Positions 1 to 9,720 are shown, counted from the first letter of the stretch. The stretch is DNA of 64,000 nucleotides from Paenibacillus sp. MMS20-IR301 (GCF_032302195.1 NZ_CP135275.1:186001-250000); one strand, 5' to 3'. Notes: a model not told the origin generated them from the sequence alone. Translations and numbers: made by a program.

Positions 1-1
1 C

Positions 2-1327
2 GCGATTGTGACGGTCAATGATAAAAAGGAAAGAGAGCAAAGTCCCGAAGCTTCCGAACTGGAAACTTTGGGAATTTCTGTTATATGCGGCGGACATCCG
101 GAGGGCTTGATTCATGAGGGGATTAAGCTGCTTGTCAAAAACCCCGGAATCCCTTATTCCGTTGCTCCGGTACAGCAGGCGCTTGCACTGGGGATCGAGG
201 TTGTAACTGAGGTGGAGGTAGCTTATCATCTTTGCGCTGCCCCGATGATCGGAATTACGGGGTCAAACGGCAAGACAACCACAACGACCTGGGTAGGCCG
301 TATGCTGGAGGCTGCAGGGATGCGGCCGATCGTGGCCGGAAACATCGGTACACCGCTCTGCCAGGCTGCACAGGAGGCTGATGAAGACAACTGGATGGTG
401 GTTGAGCTCAGCAGCTTCCAGCTCAAGGGGACGGAAGCCTTCCGGCCGAAGGTTGCTGCTCTGCTGAACGTAGCCGAGACACATCTGGACTACCACGGCG
501 GCATGGAGGATTACGTAGCCTCCAAGGCTAAGCTGTTTGCGAACCAGGGGCCGGGAGATACCGCTGTGGTCAACTGGGATGATCACGTCTGCCGTGAGCT
601 GGTTCCTTATATTAAAGCCGGTATTCTGCCCTTCTCCATGACCGAGGAGCTGGTTCAGGGCATCTTTGTGCGTCCGTCTTTCGTGCCGGATACTGAAGAT
701 GAGCTGAAGCGTGTAATTGTTTACCGGGATTACTCGGAGAGTGAGACAGAAATAGCCGCCGTGGACTCCATCGGCCTCCCCGGCCGCTTCAATGTGGAGA
801 ATGCGCTGGCTGCCTGCGGCATAGCGATTGCTGCAGGTGCAGATCCGGCAGCGCTTGGCGGGGTGCTGGCGTCCTTCCGCGGTGTGGAGCACCGGTTGGA
901 GTATGTGGAGGATAAGCGGGGAGCGGCCTACTATAACAACTCCAAAGCAACTAATTCCAAAGCCACAATAATGGCGCTCTCATCCTTCAGGCAGCCGGTT
1001 ATTCTGATTGCCGGGGGCCTTGACCGCGGCTCCGATTATATGGAGCTGCTGCCTGTCCTCGGCGGCAAGGTAAAAGCGCTGGTGGCTCTTGGGCAGACCC
1101 GGGACAAGCTGGCAGGAGTTGCGCAGCTGGCAGGAGTAAAGGAGATCATCTCCGTCGATAATGGGGAGAGCGCCGCCGCCGTGCTGCAAGAGGCTGTGCG
1201 GGAGGCTTCCGCTCTGGCGGAAGAAGGGGATGTGGTTCTCCTGTCTCCCGCCTGTGCAAGCTGGGATATGTTTACATCCTATGAGGAGCGCGGGCGTATT
1301 TTTAAAGAGGCGGTGCATAACCTTTAA
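2..1327 (+). CDS. murD: UDP-N-acetylmuramoyl-L-alanine--D-glutamate ligase, 5' end cut by window
   Basis: Cytoplasmic Mur ligase that adds D-glutamate to UDP-MurNAc-L-Ala during peptidoglycan precursor synthesis. The reading frame is open to the left edge, and its first visible residues (AIVTVNDKKERE) match the interior of the N-terminal domain, so roughly 35 residues are missing. The ATP-binding loop GITGSNGKTTTT lies near residue 85 of the visible part, and the C-terminal ligase domain includes LSPACASWDMF near the end. It is followed after 49 bp by spoVE, the usual Firmicute order murD-spoVE-murG. The assignment to MurD rather than MurC/E/F rests on the N-terminal sequence, the motif set and the neighbours. 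Confidence 0.95.
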   Translation, partial: AIVTVNDKKEREQSPEASELETLGISVICGGHPEGLIHEGIKLLVKNPGIPYSVAPVQQALALGIEVVTEVEVAYHLCAAPMIGITGSNGKTTTTTWVGRMLEAAGMRPIVAGNIGTPLCQAAQEADEDNWMVVELSSFQLKGTEAFRPKVAALLNVAETHLDYHGGMEDYVASKAKLFANQGPGDTAVVNWDDHVCRELVPYIKAGILPFSMTEELVQGIFVRPSFVPDTEDELKRVIVYRDYSESETEIAAVDSIGLPGRFNVENALAACGIAIAAGADPAALGGVLASFRGVEHRLEYVEDKRGAAYYNNSKATNSKATIMALSSFRQPVILIAGGLDRGSDYMELLPVLGGKVKALVALGQTRDKLAGVAQLAGVKEIISVDNGESAAAVLQEAVREASALAEEGDVVLLSPACASWDMFTSYEERGRIFKEAVHNL

Positions 1328-1376
1328 GTAGGGGGGTGGATAAGCCCCTACTACGGATGCAAGAGGTGTGCTCCTG

Positions 1377-2474
1377 ATGAACAAACCCCGTCATGCGCCC
1401 GATATCTGGCTGCTGCTGTCAATACTGGCTTTGCTGGCTATCGGTATGGTAATGGTATACAGTGCCGGGTCCGTTTTGGGCTTCCGCAATTATGGCGATT
1501 CGTTTTACTTTGTCAAAAGACAGCTCCTGTTCGCAGGGCTGGGCCTGATCGCGATGTTCATAACGGCGAACACCGATTATCCCGTGCTGAAGAAATTTGC
1601 CCGGCCGGCGCTGATCCTCTGCTTCGTGCTGCTGGTGCTGGTGCTGGTGCCCGGCATCGGAGTCGTGCGCGGCGGTGCGCGCAGCTGGATCGGAATCAGC
1701 TCATTCGGCATTCAGCCTTCGGAGTTCATGAAGATGGGGATGATTCTCTTCCTGGCCAAATGGCTTGGGCAGGAGGATTATGATATCTCCGGCTTCATGC
1801 GCGGGCTGCTGCCGCCGCTTGCGCTGATCGGCACGGCCTTTGCCCTGATTATGCTGCAGCCGGACCTCGGGACCGGCACTGTCATGTTCGGTGCTGCCCT
1901 GATGATGGTCTTCACCGCCGGGGCGCGGATGAAGCATCTGCTCTCCCTGGGCGCGCTGGGAGCCGCCGGGTTCGCCGGCCTGATTGCTGCAGCGCCTTAC
2001 CGGCTGCAGCGCATCACGGCCTTCCTGGACCCCTGGTCGGACCCGCTGGGGGCCGGATACCAGATTATCCAGTCGCTTTACGCCATCGGCCCCGGCGGAC
2101 TGGGAGGCTTAGGCCTTGGCATGAGCCGGCAGAAGTACAGCTACGTGCCGGAGCCGCAGACAGACTTTATTTTTTCTATACTTGCCGAGGAGCTGGGCTT
2201 TATCGGAGGACTGGCGGTGCTGCTGCTGTTCCTGATTCTGATCTGGCGCGGGATGAAAGTGGCCATGAGCCTGCCTGACCGTTTCGGCAGCTATCTGGCC
2301 GTAGGCATCGTCTGTATGGTGGCCGTTCAGGTGATCATTAACATCGGTGTTGTTATCGGCCTTATGCCGGTTACGGGCATCACGCTGCCTCTGATCAGCT
2401 ATGGGGGCTCGTCTCTGACCCTTATGCTCACTGCCCTTGGCATTCTGCTTAATCTATCCCGTTATGCGAGGTGA
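1377..2474 (+). CDS. spoVE: SEDS-family peptidoglycan polymerase SpoVE/FtsW
   Basis: Polytopic membrane protein of the SEDS (FtsW/RodA/SpoVE) family, which polymerises lipid II glycans together with a class B PBP. Visible features are an N-terminal hydrophobic segment starting about residue 11, many further hydrophobic segments, the family signature GYQIIQSLYAIGPGGLGGLGLG, here split by position rather than quoted whole elsewhere, and the C-terminal LPLISYGGSSL motif. I chose ATG 1377, preceded by AGAGGTG, over an in-frame GTG nine bases earlier. Its place between murD and murG is that of spoVE in Bacillus, so a sporulation cortex role is likely. The sequence alone cannot separate SpoVE from FtsW. 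Confidence 0.88.
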   Translation: MNKPRHAPDIWLLLSILALLAIGMVMVYSAGSVLGFRNYGDSFYFVKRQLLFAGLGLIAMFITANTDYPVLKKFARPALILCFVLLVLVLVPGIGVVRGGARSWIGISSFGIQPSEFMKMGMILFLAKWLGQEDYDISGFMRGLLPPLALIGTAFALIMLQPDLGTGTVMFGAALMMVFTAGARMKHLLSLGALGAAGFAGLIAAAPYRLQRITAFLDPWSDPLGAGYQIIQSLYAIGPGGLGGLGLGMSRQKYSYVPEPQTDFIFSILAEELGFIGGLAVLLLFLILIWRGMKVAMSLPDRFGSYLAVGIVCMVAVQVIINIGVVIGLMPVTGITLPLISYGGSSLTLMLTALGILLNLSRYAR

Positions 2475-2479
2475 AAGAC

Positions 2480-3595
2480 ATGCGTATCGTACTTAGCGGC
2501 GGCGGCACAGGCGGGCACATTTATCCTGCTGTAGCCGTGGCCAGAGAACTGGAAGCCGAAGAAGAAAAACACGCCTTCCTGTATATCGGAGGCAAAAGGG
2601 GCCTGGAGAGCAAGCTGGTTCCCCAAGAAAATCTGCCATTCCGGGCAATCGATATTACCGGCTTCCGCCGGAAGCTGTCGATGGATAATGTGAAGACGGT
2701 TATGCGTTTCCTGAAGGGGGTCAAAGCCTCCAAAAATATGCTGAGGGAGTTCAAGCCCGATGTTGTCATCGGCACAGGCGGATATGTCTGCGGGCCTGTA
2801 GTCTATGCTGCATCCCGGCTGGGCATCCCGACACTGATTCATGAACAGAATGCCATCCCGGGGCTGACTAACCGTTTCCTCAGCCGGTATGCGGATACAG
2901 TCGCTGTCAGCTTTGAAGGAACAGAGTCTGCTTTCCCCGGGGCAAAGAACGTGATCTATACCGGTAATCCCCGGGCAACGACGGTAATGACGGCCAACCC
3001 GCAGCGCGGCTTCGCCTCACTGGGCATTCCTGAGGGCAGCACGGTTGTGCTCGTTGTCGGGGGCAGCGGAGGCGCTAGGGCGATTAACCGGGCGATGGTT
3101 GAAATGGCCCCGGTTGTGGGTAAAAGTAATGGTGTTCATTATGTGTATGTTACCGGAGAGGCTTATTTCGAGGAGACCCGCAAAGCACTGCGTGAGAAGC
3201 TCGGCGGTGAACCGAACTGGCTGCATATTCTTCCGTATATTCATAACATGCCTGAGGTCCTGGCTTGTACTTCACTAATCGTGAACCGGGCAGGCGCCTC
3301 CTTTCTTGCAGAGATTACCGCGCTTGGCATTCCCTCTGTACTTATCCCGTCTCCCAATGTGACGAATAATCATCAGGAAGCAAACGCAAGGCAGCTTGAA
3401 CGTGAGGGCGCGGCCGTTGTGCTGCTGGAGAAGGATCTGACCGGCCAGGAGCTGTTCGCGGCGGTTAAGAGAATTACCGGGGACGAGGCTGTGCACCGCA
3501 GTATGTCGGATGCCTCAAGACGCCTTGGCAAAAGGGAATCCGCCTCACTTGTTGTCGCTGAGCTCCGCAGGCTGGCTGCAGGCCGCAAGCGCTAG
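2480..3595 (+). CDS. murG: UDP-GlcNAc:lipid I N-acetylglucosaminyltransferase MurG
   Basis: Membrane-associated GT28 glycosyltransferase that converts lipid I to lipid II on the cytoplasmic face. The N-terminal glycine-rich loop LSGGGTGGHIYPA binds the lipid substrate side. The C-terminal UDP-GlcNAc-binding region contains RAGASFLAEITALGIPS. The ATG at 2480 has AGGTGA five bases upstream. A GTG at 2471 overlapping the spoVE stop (GTGA) is the alternative start, so the two genes are translationally adjacent. Length of about 371 residues is normal for the family. Confidence 0.96.
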   Translation: MRIVLSGGGTGGHIYPAVAVARELEAEEEKHAFLYIGGKRGLESKLVPQENLPFRAIDITGFRRKLSMDNVKTVMRFLKGVKASKNMLREFKPDVVIGTGGYVCGPVVYAASRLGIPTLIHEQNAIPGLTNRFLSRYADTVAVSFEGTESAFPGAKNVIYTGNPRATTVMTANPQRGFASLGIPEGSTVVLVVGGSGGARAINRAMVEMAPVVGKSNGVHYVYVTGEAYFEETRKALREKLGGEPNWLHILPYIHNMPEVLACTSLIVNRAGASFLAEITALGIPSVLIPSPNVTNNHQEANARQLEREGAAVVLLEKDLTGQELFAAVKRITGDEAVHRSMSDASRRLGKRESASLVVAELRRLAAGRKR

Positions 3596-3608
3596 AATCC
3601 GGTCCGGC

Positions 3609-3662
3609 AATTGTCACACACCCGGGGTTACGAACATAGGATGATCCTATAATCGTGACAAT
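3609..3662 (+). other. Inverted-repeat structure in the murG-murA gap
   Basis: An 8-bp inverted repeat, ATTGTCAC at 3609-3616 and GTGACAAT at 3655-3662, encloses a second perfect small palindrome AGGATGATCCT near 3639. The gap between murG and the murA start is 186 bp, long for this otherwise tight operon. It could be an operator, an RNA stem-loop or a weak internal promoter region (CTATAAT lies inside it). No protein is suggested. Confidence 0.45.
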
Positions 3663-3781
3663 CACCCAGAGCACTTCCGGTTAAAAAGTTTGGAGCGGGA
3701 TCGGCTTCCGTCCTGCTTCTTATGACCTATGTGCAGGAAGTGCTTCTATGGTGGGTGAGCGGTAATCTCGGAGGTGATACA

Positions 3782-5065
3782 TTGGACAAATTGGTGATTG
3801 AGGGCGGAAATCCCCTGTCAGGCACCATACGTATCCATGGAGCGAAAAATGCGGCCCTGCCGATTCTGGCGGCAAGCCTGCTGGCCGAAGGAGTTCACTC
3901 ACTGCATAACGTGCCGAAGCTGCTGGACATCGAAACGATGCTGGATATTCTGGAACGCCTGGGCTGCAGGACTGTGCATGAAGAGGACAAAGTAACAATA
4001 GATACCTCATTTGTCGCGACCTCGCATGTTCCGGAGGATCTGATGCGGCAGATGAGATCCTCGATTTTTCTGATGGGGCCGCTGCTGTCCAAATTCGGTG
4101 AGGTGACCATCTATCAGCCGGGAGGCTGTGCCATCGGGGAACGCAAGATCGATCTTCATCTGCAGGGCCTTAAGCTGCTGGGGGCCGAGATTGAGGAGAC
4201 GGGCGGAATGATCTGCTGCCGTGCTGCTGCGCTTAAGGGCTGTGATATCCATCTGGATTATCCCAGCGTCGGCGCTACAGAGAACATTATGATGGCCGCC
4301 GCTATGGCAGAAGGTACGACAACGGTCACGGGAGCCGCCAGAGAGCCGGAAATCCAGGATTTGCAGAATTTCCTGAATGCGATGGGTGCACAGATCATCG
4401 GCGCAGGAACTGATACGGTTACTATTCAAGGTGTTTCTAAGCTATACCCGTGCACCTATGAGGTCATTCCTGACCGGATTGTTGCCGGGACGGTAATGAT
4501 TGCTGCCGCAGCCACCCGTGGCAACGTTACACTGACCCATACCAATGCAGGGCATCTTGCTTCACTGATTCATGTTCTGAGGCGTGCCGGTGTTCAAATT
4601 ACGGTCTGCAATGATATAATTAATGTCAGCTGTATGGGGCGTCCCCGTGCAGTAGAGCGGATTGTTACTTCGCCGTATCCTTCGTTTCCAACGGATCTTC
4701 AGTCCCAGGTCATGGTCCTTTTGTCCCTGGCTGACGGCTTCAGTATCATCAAGGAAACTGTATTTGAAGGACGCTTCAAGCATGTGGAGGAGATGGCCCG
4801 GATGGGTGCGGATATTTCCATAGATTTGAACCGCGCGTTTATCCGTGGAGTACAAAGATTATACGGGGCTACGGTTGAAGCCACTGACCTGCGGGCCGGA
4901 GCTGCCCTGGTCATTGCCGGACTTGCCGCCCAAGGAACGACTGTTGTAGAGCAGGCGCATCATATTGACCGCGGCTATGACGGCATAGAGAAACTGTTTC
5001 AGAAATTGGGTGCACGGATCAGCCGCAAAGTGCCTGTACCGGACCCGCTGGATTTGGCCAATTAA
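3782..5065 (+). CDS. murA: UDP-N-acetylglucosamine 1-carboxyvinyltransferase
   Basis: Catalyses the first committed step of peptidoglycan synthesis, enolpyruvyl transfer to UDP-GlcNAc. The active-site cysteine loop is visible as PGGCAIGERKID, and KNAALPILAASLL lies near the N-terminus. This Cys is the residue alkylated by fosfomycin. I chose TTG 3782 because GGAGGTGAT stands just upstream and the protein then begins LDKLVIEGGNPLSG, the normal MurA start. The longer frame from 3722 would add an unusual N-terminal extension. Bacillus subtilis has murB at this place in the cluster, so murA here is a lineage difference. Confidence 0.95.
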   Translation: MDKLVIEGGNPLSGTIRIHGAKNAALPILAASLLAEGVHSLHNVPKLLDIETMLDILERLGCRTVHEEDKVTIDTSFVATSHVPEDLMRQMRSSIFLMGPLLSKFGEVTIYQPGGCAIGERKIDLHLQGLKLLGAEIEETGGMICCRAAALKGCDIHLDYPSVGATENIMMAAAMAEGTTTVTGAAREPEIQDLQNFLNAMGAQIIGAGTDTVTIQGVSKLYPCTYEVIPDRIVAGTVMIAAAATRGNVTLTHTNAGHLASLIHVLRRAGVQITVCNDIINVSCMGRPRAVERIVTSPYPSFPTDLQSQVMVLLSLADGFSIIKETVFEGRFKHVEEMARMGADISIDLNRAFIRGVQRLYGATVEATDLRAGAALVIAGLAAQGTTVVEQAHHIDRGYDGIEKLFQKLGARISRKVPVPDPLDLAN

Positions 5066-5069
5066 AGCT

Positions 5070-5110
5070 CCCTGTCTCCTTCGGTTAAAGTGCATGGGAA
5101 GGAGACAGGG
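5070..5110 (+). terminator. 13-bp hairpin between murA and divIB
   Basis: CCCTGTCTCCTTC at 5070-5082 pairs perfectly with GAAGGAGACAGGG at 5098-5110 around a 15-base loop. The following bases are TCTTATT, without a strong T-run, so it is either a weak or partial terminator or an mRNA processing/stability element. It begins five bases after the murA stop. Confidence 0.55.
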
Positions 5111-5131
5111 TCTTATTACGGAGATATGAGA

Positions 5132-5896
5132 ATGCCTAAAACGCGAATACCTCTTCTTAAAGAGGACAAGCCTAGCAAGAAAAGAAACCGGAAGCTTACA
5201 GTTATCCTGCTGCTGCTGTTTATTGCGCTGCTGGCTGTGATTTTTTTCCGTTCGTCTGTCAGCAAGATTACGGAAGTCCGGTTCCAGGGAAATAAGTATG
5301 CGTCGCGTGAGGAACTGCTGGCAGCCAGCGGCCTTAAGATCGGCGGTCAATACTTTGCAGTTGCCGGAAGTTCTGTGGAGAGTGCGCTGGAGGAGCTGAA
5401 GACAGTCCAGGAAGCGTCTGTAACCAAGAAATTCCCCGGTGTGATTGAAATCGGCATTAAGGAGTTCCCGGCAGTGGCCTATGAGCTTGATCAGTCGGGA
5501 ACGCTGGAGGCGATTCTGTCAAGCGGTGCTGCTGTATCGGTAATAGACACCGGAATTGCGGTCGAGAAGCCTATCCTGACTAACTGGCAGGCAGATGACC
5601 CGTATAAAGCTAAGCTGTGCCAGGCGCTGGCGGGTATTTCCAATGAGCTGACCAGTGATATATCCGAAATCGTTCCATCGCCTACCCTATCCTTTCCGGA
5701 CCGGATCAAGCTGTATACCCGTTCACGTTTTGAGGTTATTACAGCCATTTCACTGCTGAAGGACAAGGTATCTTACTTGAATCAGGTTATTGAAACGGAG
5801 CAGCCGGGACTGATCAAGATGCTTGAGGCTGATTCCTATGTCCCTTTTCATACAGAAACCGAGAATCCGGGAGAGAATACCGATACACAAGAGTAA
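5132..5896 (+). CDS. divIB: Cell division protein DivIB/FtsQ
   Basis: Bitopic divisome protein. A basic cytoplasmic tail (KPSKKRNRKL) precedes one transmembrane helix at about residues 24-42. An extracellular POTRA domain follows (KITEVRFQGNKYASREELLAASGLKIGGQYFA begins it, here cited by position about 45-76), then the beta domain. ATG 5132 is chosen because CGGAG lies 8 bases upstream; upstream ATGs at 5090 and 5126 have poorer spacing. It links peptidoglycan precursor genes to ftsA-ftsZ. Confidence 0.9.
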   Translation: MPKTRIPLLKEDKPSKKRNRKLTVILLLLFIALLAVIFFRSSVSKITEVRFQGNKYASREELLAASGLKIGGQYFAVAGSSVESALEELKTVQEASVTKKFPGVIEIGIKEFPAVAYELDQSGTLEAILSSGAAVSVIDTGIAVEKPILTNWQADDPYKAKLCQALAGISNELTSDISEIVPSPTLSFPDRIKLYTRSRFEVITAISLLKDKVSYLNQVIETEQPGLIKMLEADSYVPFHTETENPGENTDTQE

Positions 5897-6250
5897 ATAG
5901 TCCCTACTAATAGGGTTAAAAAAATGCTACAATCGGTTTTACGGGCATTAAGCAGTATCCCTCTTTTTTCTGCGGATTTTTTGAAATGAAACGATGAATA
6001 TGCGGGTATTTCTTTAATGCACATCCATTTTGCGTCATAGGCGCCTGCCCTCCGGATTATTGAAGCGGCGGCTTGCAGGCGAAACGGGTTGTCACATTAT
6101 TCCATTCAAAAAAATTGTAGAAAAAAGAGGGAAAGGATTAGGGATGTTGAATATGTACAGAGAAGTTTCCCGGGACCGGGAACAAAGCGTATTTACCTTT
6201 TATTCTGGCTTCACAACTTATTATGATGATAACAGGAGGTGCCATAGGGC
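5897..6250 (+). other. ftsA upstream intergenic region
   Basis: A 354-bp gap with no convincing gene. A reading frame starting near 6030 has no recognisable protein features. The region is relatively AT-rich, and its end carries ACAGGAGGTGCC, the ftsA ribosome binding site. In Bacillus the region before ftsA holds growth and sporulation promoters. I expect promoters here but could not pick a confident -35/-10 pair. Confidence 0.5.
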
Positions 6251-7513
6251 TTGAGCAACAATGACATCATTGTTAGTTTAGACATCGGTACATCCAAAGT
6301 TCGGGCAATTATTGGGGAAGTTTCCAATGGGACCTTTAATATTATTGGCGTTGGGTCTGCTGATTCGGAAGGCATACGCAAAGGTGCGATTGTAGACATC
6401 GATCAGACTGTGCAATCGATCAGGAGTGCCGTAGAGCATGCGGAACAAATGGTAGGTATTCAAATATCCGAGGTGTACGTCGGTATATCCGGTAATCATA
6501 TCGGGCTGCAGTCCAGCCACGGCGTCGTGGCTGTGCAGAATGAGGACCGTGAGATTGGCGAAGATGACATTGACCGAGTGATCAAGGCTGCTGAAGTAAT
6601 CGCACTGCCTCCTGAGCGCGAAGTCATTGATGTTGTTGCCAAGCAGTATATCGTCGACGGGCTTCAGGGTATTCAGGACCCGCGGGGGATGATCGGGGTT
6701 CGCCTTGAAGTTGAAGCAACCATTATTACCGGTGCCAAAACGCCAATACATAATCTGCTGCGCTGTGTGGAGAAATCAGGTCTTAAGGTTAAAGATCTTG
6801 TGCTCATGTCGCTCGGTGCCGGCGGATTAGCGCTATCCAAAGATGAAAAATCTATGGGGGCTGTACTGGTTGATATTGGTGCCGGCCAAGCGACAATAGC
6901 CGTGTATGAAGAAGGTTCCCTTTGTGCGACCTCTACGATTCCGATCGGAGGAGAATTTGTTACCAATGACATCGCTTACGGATTGCGTACGCTTACGGAT
7001 CAGGCAGAGAAGGTTAAGCTGAAATACGGCTGTGCCTGGATTGACGATGCTGCCTCGGATGTGGTTTTCAAGGTTCTGCGTATCGGCAGCAATGTCGAGA
7101 AGGAGTTCAACCAGGAGGACCTGGCGGCAATTATTGAGCCCAGAGTACAGGAAATCTTCCAATTGATCCGTCAGGAAGTGAAGCGGCTTGGTTACAATGA
7201 GCTTCCGGGGGGTTATATACTAACGGGTGGCACAGTTTCAATGCCGGGGGTGCTTAAGGTAGCCCAGACTGAACTGGCAGCCTCCGTACGTATTGCTGTA
7301 CCCGATTATATTGGAGTACGTGATCCCGGGTTTACCGGCGGTGTGGGGATACTCCATAACGTTGTCCGCAGTTTCCGCGGACGCGGCGGCAGCGGAAGCG
7401 CTAATAAAAAGACGGTTAACCGCGGCAAGCAGAGTGCCGCGCCGAGTCAGGATTCTTCAAAGAAGCCTGGAATCATGGAACGTCTAAAGAATATGTTTAG
7501 CGAATTCATATAA
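6251..7513 (+). CDS. ftsA: Cell division protein FtsA
   Basis: Actin-like membrane anchor of the Z-ring. The N-terminal nucleotide-binding motif [15 protein letters not shown], an internal [14 protein letters not shown] phosphate motif and [12 protein letters not shown] are the actin-fold signatures. The C-terminus [14 protein letters not shown] is an amphipathic membrane-targeting helix. The start is TTG 6251, with AGGAGGTG ten bases upstream. It is followed after 64 bp by ftsZ. Confidence 0.97.
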   Translation: MSNNDIIVSLDIGTSKVRAIIGEVSNGTFNIIGVGSADSEGIRKGAIVDIDQTVQSIRSAVEHAEQMVGIQISEVYVGISGNHIGLQSSHGVVAVQNEDREIGEDDIDRVIKAAEVIALPPEREVIDVVAKQYIVDGLQGIQDPRGMIGVRLEVEATIITGAKTPIHNLLRCVEKSGLKVKDLVLMSLGAGGLALSKDEKSMGAVLVDIGAGQATIAVYEEGSLCATSTIPIGGEFVTNDIAYGLRTLTDQAEKVKLKYGCAWIDDAASDVVFKVLRIGSNVEKEFNQEDLAAIIEPRVQEIFQLIRQEVKRLGYNELPGGYILTGGTVSMPGVLKVAQTELAASVRIAVPDYIGVRDPGFTGGVGILHNVVRSFRGRGGSGSANKKTVNRGKQSAAPSQDSSKKPGIMERLKNMFSEFI

Positions 7514-7577
7514 GTGTAAGTCCAGATATACTTGGACTGGCCATCCAAGCACTATTCGAGGGGGAGATGGAATCAAT

Positions 7578-8687
7578 ATGTTGGAATTTGATTTTGAAAT
7601 GGAGAGCTTGGCGCAAATAAAGGTCATCGGCGTTGGCGGCGGCGGCAGTAATGCTGTTAACCGGATGATCGAAAATGGCGTTCAGGGTGTTGAGTTCATC
7701 ACGGTTAATACAGATGCCCAAGCGCTGCATATGGCCAAATCGGAGCATAAACTGCAAATCGGGGACAAGCTTACCCGGGGACTTGGCGCGGGTGCCAATC
7801 CTGAAGTAGGCAAGAAAGCGGCCGAAGAGTCCCGCGATCTGATTTCTAATACGCTTAAGGGCGCCGACATGGTCTTTGTTACCGCTGGTATGGGCGGTGG
7901 TACCGGTACTGGCGCAGCGCCTGTAATTGCCGAGATTGCGAGAGAATGCGGAGCACTCACCGTTGGTGTAGTTACCCGTCCGTTTACCTTTGAAGGTAGA
8001 AAACGTTCCAACCAGGCTGAACTGGGGATCGAAGCTCTGAAGGAAAAGGTTGATACGCTGATCGTTATTCCCAATGACCGCCTGCTGGAGATTGTGGATA
8101 AGAAAACCCCGATGCTGGAGGCTTTCCGTGAAGCGGATAATGTACTACGCCAGGCGGTACAGGGTATTTCTGACCTGATTGCAGTTCCGGGACTGATTAA
8201 CCTTGACTTTGCCGATGTAAAAACAATTATGACAGAGCGGGGCTCTGCGCTGATGGGGATTGGTATTGCCACTGGTGAGAACCGTGCTTCGGAAGCGGCC
8301 CGTAAAGCGATTATGAGCCCGCTGCTTGAAACTTCGATCGAAGGTGCCCGCGGTGTAATCATGAATATCACCGGCGGCTCCAACCTCTCCTTGTATGAGG
8401 TCAATGAAGCAGCGGAGATTGTTACCTCTGCATCGGATCCTGAAGTCAATATGATTTTCGGGGCCATTATTGAAGAGAGTATGAAGGATGAAATTAAGGT
8501 TACAGTTATTGCGACGGGCTTTGAGCATAAGCCGTCCCCGGCAGTGCCTACCCGCCGTCCTGCCGCCAGCAGTGAGCCGGCAGCGGACAAGAGCGGCACT
8601 CTTCGGCCATTCGGCAACCAGACAAGCTCTGACCAGCTGGATATTCCGACCTTTCTGCGCAACCGCACACGCGGCAATAATGACTAA
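7578..8687 (+). CDS. ftsZ: Cell division GTPase FtsZ
   Basis: Tubulin-like GTPase that forms the division ring. The tubulin signature [12 protein letters not shown], the N-terminal [14 protein letters not shown] loop and the T7 loop [11 protein letters not shown] are visible. A variable linker rich in Pro and Ser leads to the C-terminal peptide [11 protein letters not shown], which binds FtsA and SepF. The gene is 369 codons, normal length. The ATG has GGGGGAGATGG upstream. Confidence 0.98.
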   Translation: MLEFDFEMESLAQIKVIGVGGGGSNAVNRMIENGVQGVEFITVNTDAQALHMAKSEHKLQIGDKLTRGLGAGANPEVGKKAAEESRDLISNTLKGADMVFVTAGMGGGTGTGAAPVIAEIARECGALTVGVVTRPFTFEGRKRSNQAELGIEALKEKVDTLIVIPNDRLLEIVDKKTPMLEAFREADNVLRQAVQGISDLIAVPGLINLDFADVKTIMTERGSALMGIGIATGENRASEAARKAIMSPLLETSIEGARGVIMNITGGSNLSLYEVNEAAEIVTSASDPEVNMIFGAIIEESMKDEIKVTVIATGFEHKPSPAVPTRRPAASSEPAADKSGTLRPFGNQTSSDQLDIPTFLRNRTRGNND

Positions 8688-8726
8688 GCTTGATTAACAG
8701 TATACTTTTACGGAAGCACCGTATCC

Positions 8727-8773
8727 CCCAGCTTGCAAAGCTGGGATGGATATGGTGTTTTTTTTTTTTTTTT
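8727..8773 (+). terminator. ftsZ terminator with 16-base T tract
   Basis: CCCAGCTT (8727-8734) and AAGCTGGG (8738-8745) form a perfect 8-bp stem with a three-base loop. Twelve bases further on is a run of 16 T (8758-8773). The distance between stem and T-run is unusual for a simple intrinsic terminator. A homopolymer this long is likely to vary in length between isolates. Confidence 0.6.
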
Positions 8774-8807
8774 AGCTGATATAATACGGATAACGGGAGT
8801 GGATAAG

Positions 8808-9680
8808 ATGGAGTTGCTTGATCCCCGGGTAGATTTTGTATTTAAACGGATCTTTGCCAGTGAGAATAATAAGGATGTGCTGCTGGCATTTCTGAACGTG
8901 ATTCTGCTGGATGCTGGTGCTGAGCCGCTGGATGAAGTGGTGCTGCTTAACCCCTATACAGACAAAGATGATCCGCTTGATAAACAGTCTATATTTGATA
9001 TCTGGGCAAAGACGGCCAGCGGCAAGCTGATTAATATTGAAATGCAGCTCTTTAACCAGTATGACATGGAAAAGCGGACCCTGTATTACTGGAGTAAACG
9101 TTATTCAAGCCAGCTGCAAATCGGCGGCCGTTATGTGGAGCTTAAGAAGTGTATAACGATTAATATCCTGAACTATAATGTATTGCCGAATGCACATACC
9201 CATAGTGTTTTTCACCTGCGGGAGGACAGCAGTGGTGTACCGCTTATCGATGATATAGAGATTCATTTTCTTGAACTGCCGAAGCTGAAGAAGGCTGCTG
9301 TACCTGGTGAAGAAGGGTTGATTAACTGGCTGCTTTTTTTGAAGGGAATCGATACAGAAAGCTGGGAGGTGTTGAGAATGAACGAGCCTGAATTACAGAA
9401 AGCAATGGAAACGCTGGAATATCTGAGCCAGAATCCCGAAGCCCGGCGCAAATATGAAGACCGGCAGAAGTTCCTGCATGATGAGGCCTCGCAAAGAGAC
9501 GGCGCGCAGAGAGAAGGCTTTGCCAAGGGACTGGAGCAAGGTTTAAAAGAAGGATTAAAAGAAGGATCAAAGGAAGCTAAACTGGATATCGCCAAAAACT
9601 TACTTCAAATGGGAATTGAGCTGCAGACGATCCTAGCCTCAACCGGGCTTACGGAAGAGGAAATCAAGTCGATAAATTGA
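8808..9680 (+). CDS. Rpn-family recombination-promoting nuclease / putative PD-(D/E)XK transposase
   Basis: COG5464-type protein (Rpn/PDDEXK_2 family). These are DNA nucleases of the PD-(D/E)XK fold, often copy-number variable and associated with recombination. The N-terminus LLDPRVDFVFKRIFA and the core IFDIWAKTASGKLINIEMQ (the nuclease D..ExQ pattern, residues about 60-80) are typical. The C-terminus has the family's short Lys/Glu/Gly repeats (EGLKEGLKEGSKEAK). ATG 8808 is chosen from GGGAG upstream and the standard protein start. It has its own -10-like TATAATA at about 8780 and its own terminator, so it is an independent unit inserted into the division-sporulation block. Confidence 0.87.
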   Translation: MELLDPRVDFVFKRIFASENNKDVLLAFLNVILLDAGAEPLDEVVLLNPYTDKDDPLDKQSIFDIWAKTASGKLINIEMQLFNQYDMEKRTLYYWSKRYSSQLQIGGRYVELKKCITINILNYNVLPNAHTHSVFHLREDSSGVPLIDDIEIHFLELPKLKKAAVPGEEGLINWLLFLKGIDTESWEVLRMNEPELQKAMETLEYLSQNPEARRKYEDRQKFLHDEASQRDGAQREGFAKGLEQGLKEGLKEGSKEAKLDIAKNLLQMGIELQTILASTGLTEEEIKSIN

Positions 9681-9693
9681 ATGAGTGCTATCA

Positions 9694-9720
9694 AACCAGC
9701 CTGCAGAGGCTGGTTTTTCT
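9694..9720 (+). terminator. Terminator after the Rpn gene
   Basis: AACCAGCCT pairs with AGGCTGGTT around a four-base loop and is followed by TTTCTTTT. It is a standard intrinsic terminator. Confidence 0.85.

Noticed and set aside
6030..6254. 74-codon frame before ftsA
   Set aside because: It overlaps the ftsA start in another phase and has no recognisable ribosome binding site or family.
7682..8677. 331-codon minus-strand frame under ftsZ
   Set aside because: A shadow of ftsZ codon composition; no start signal or protein motifs.
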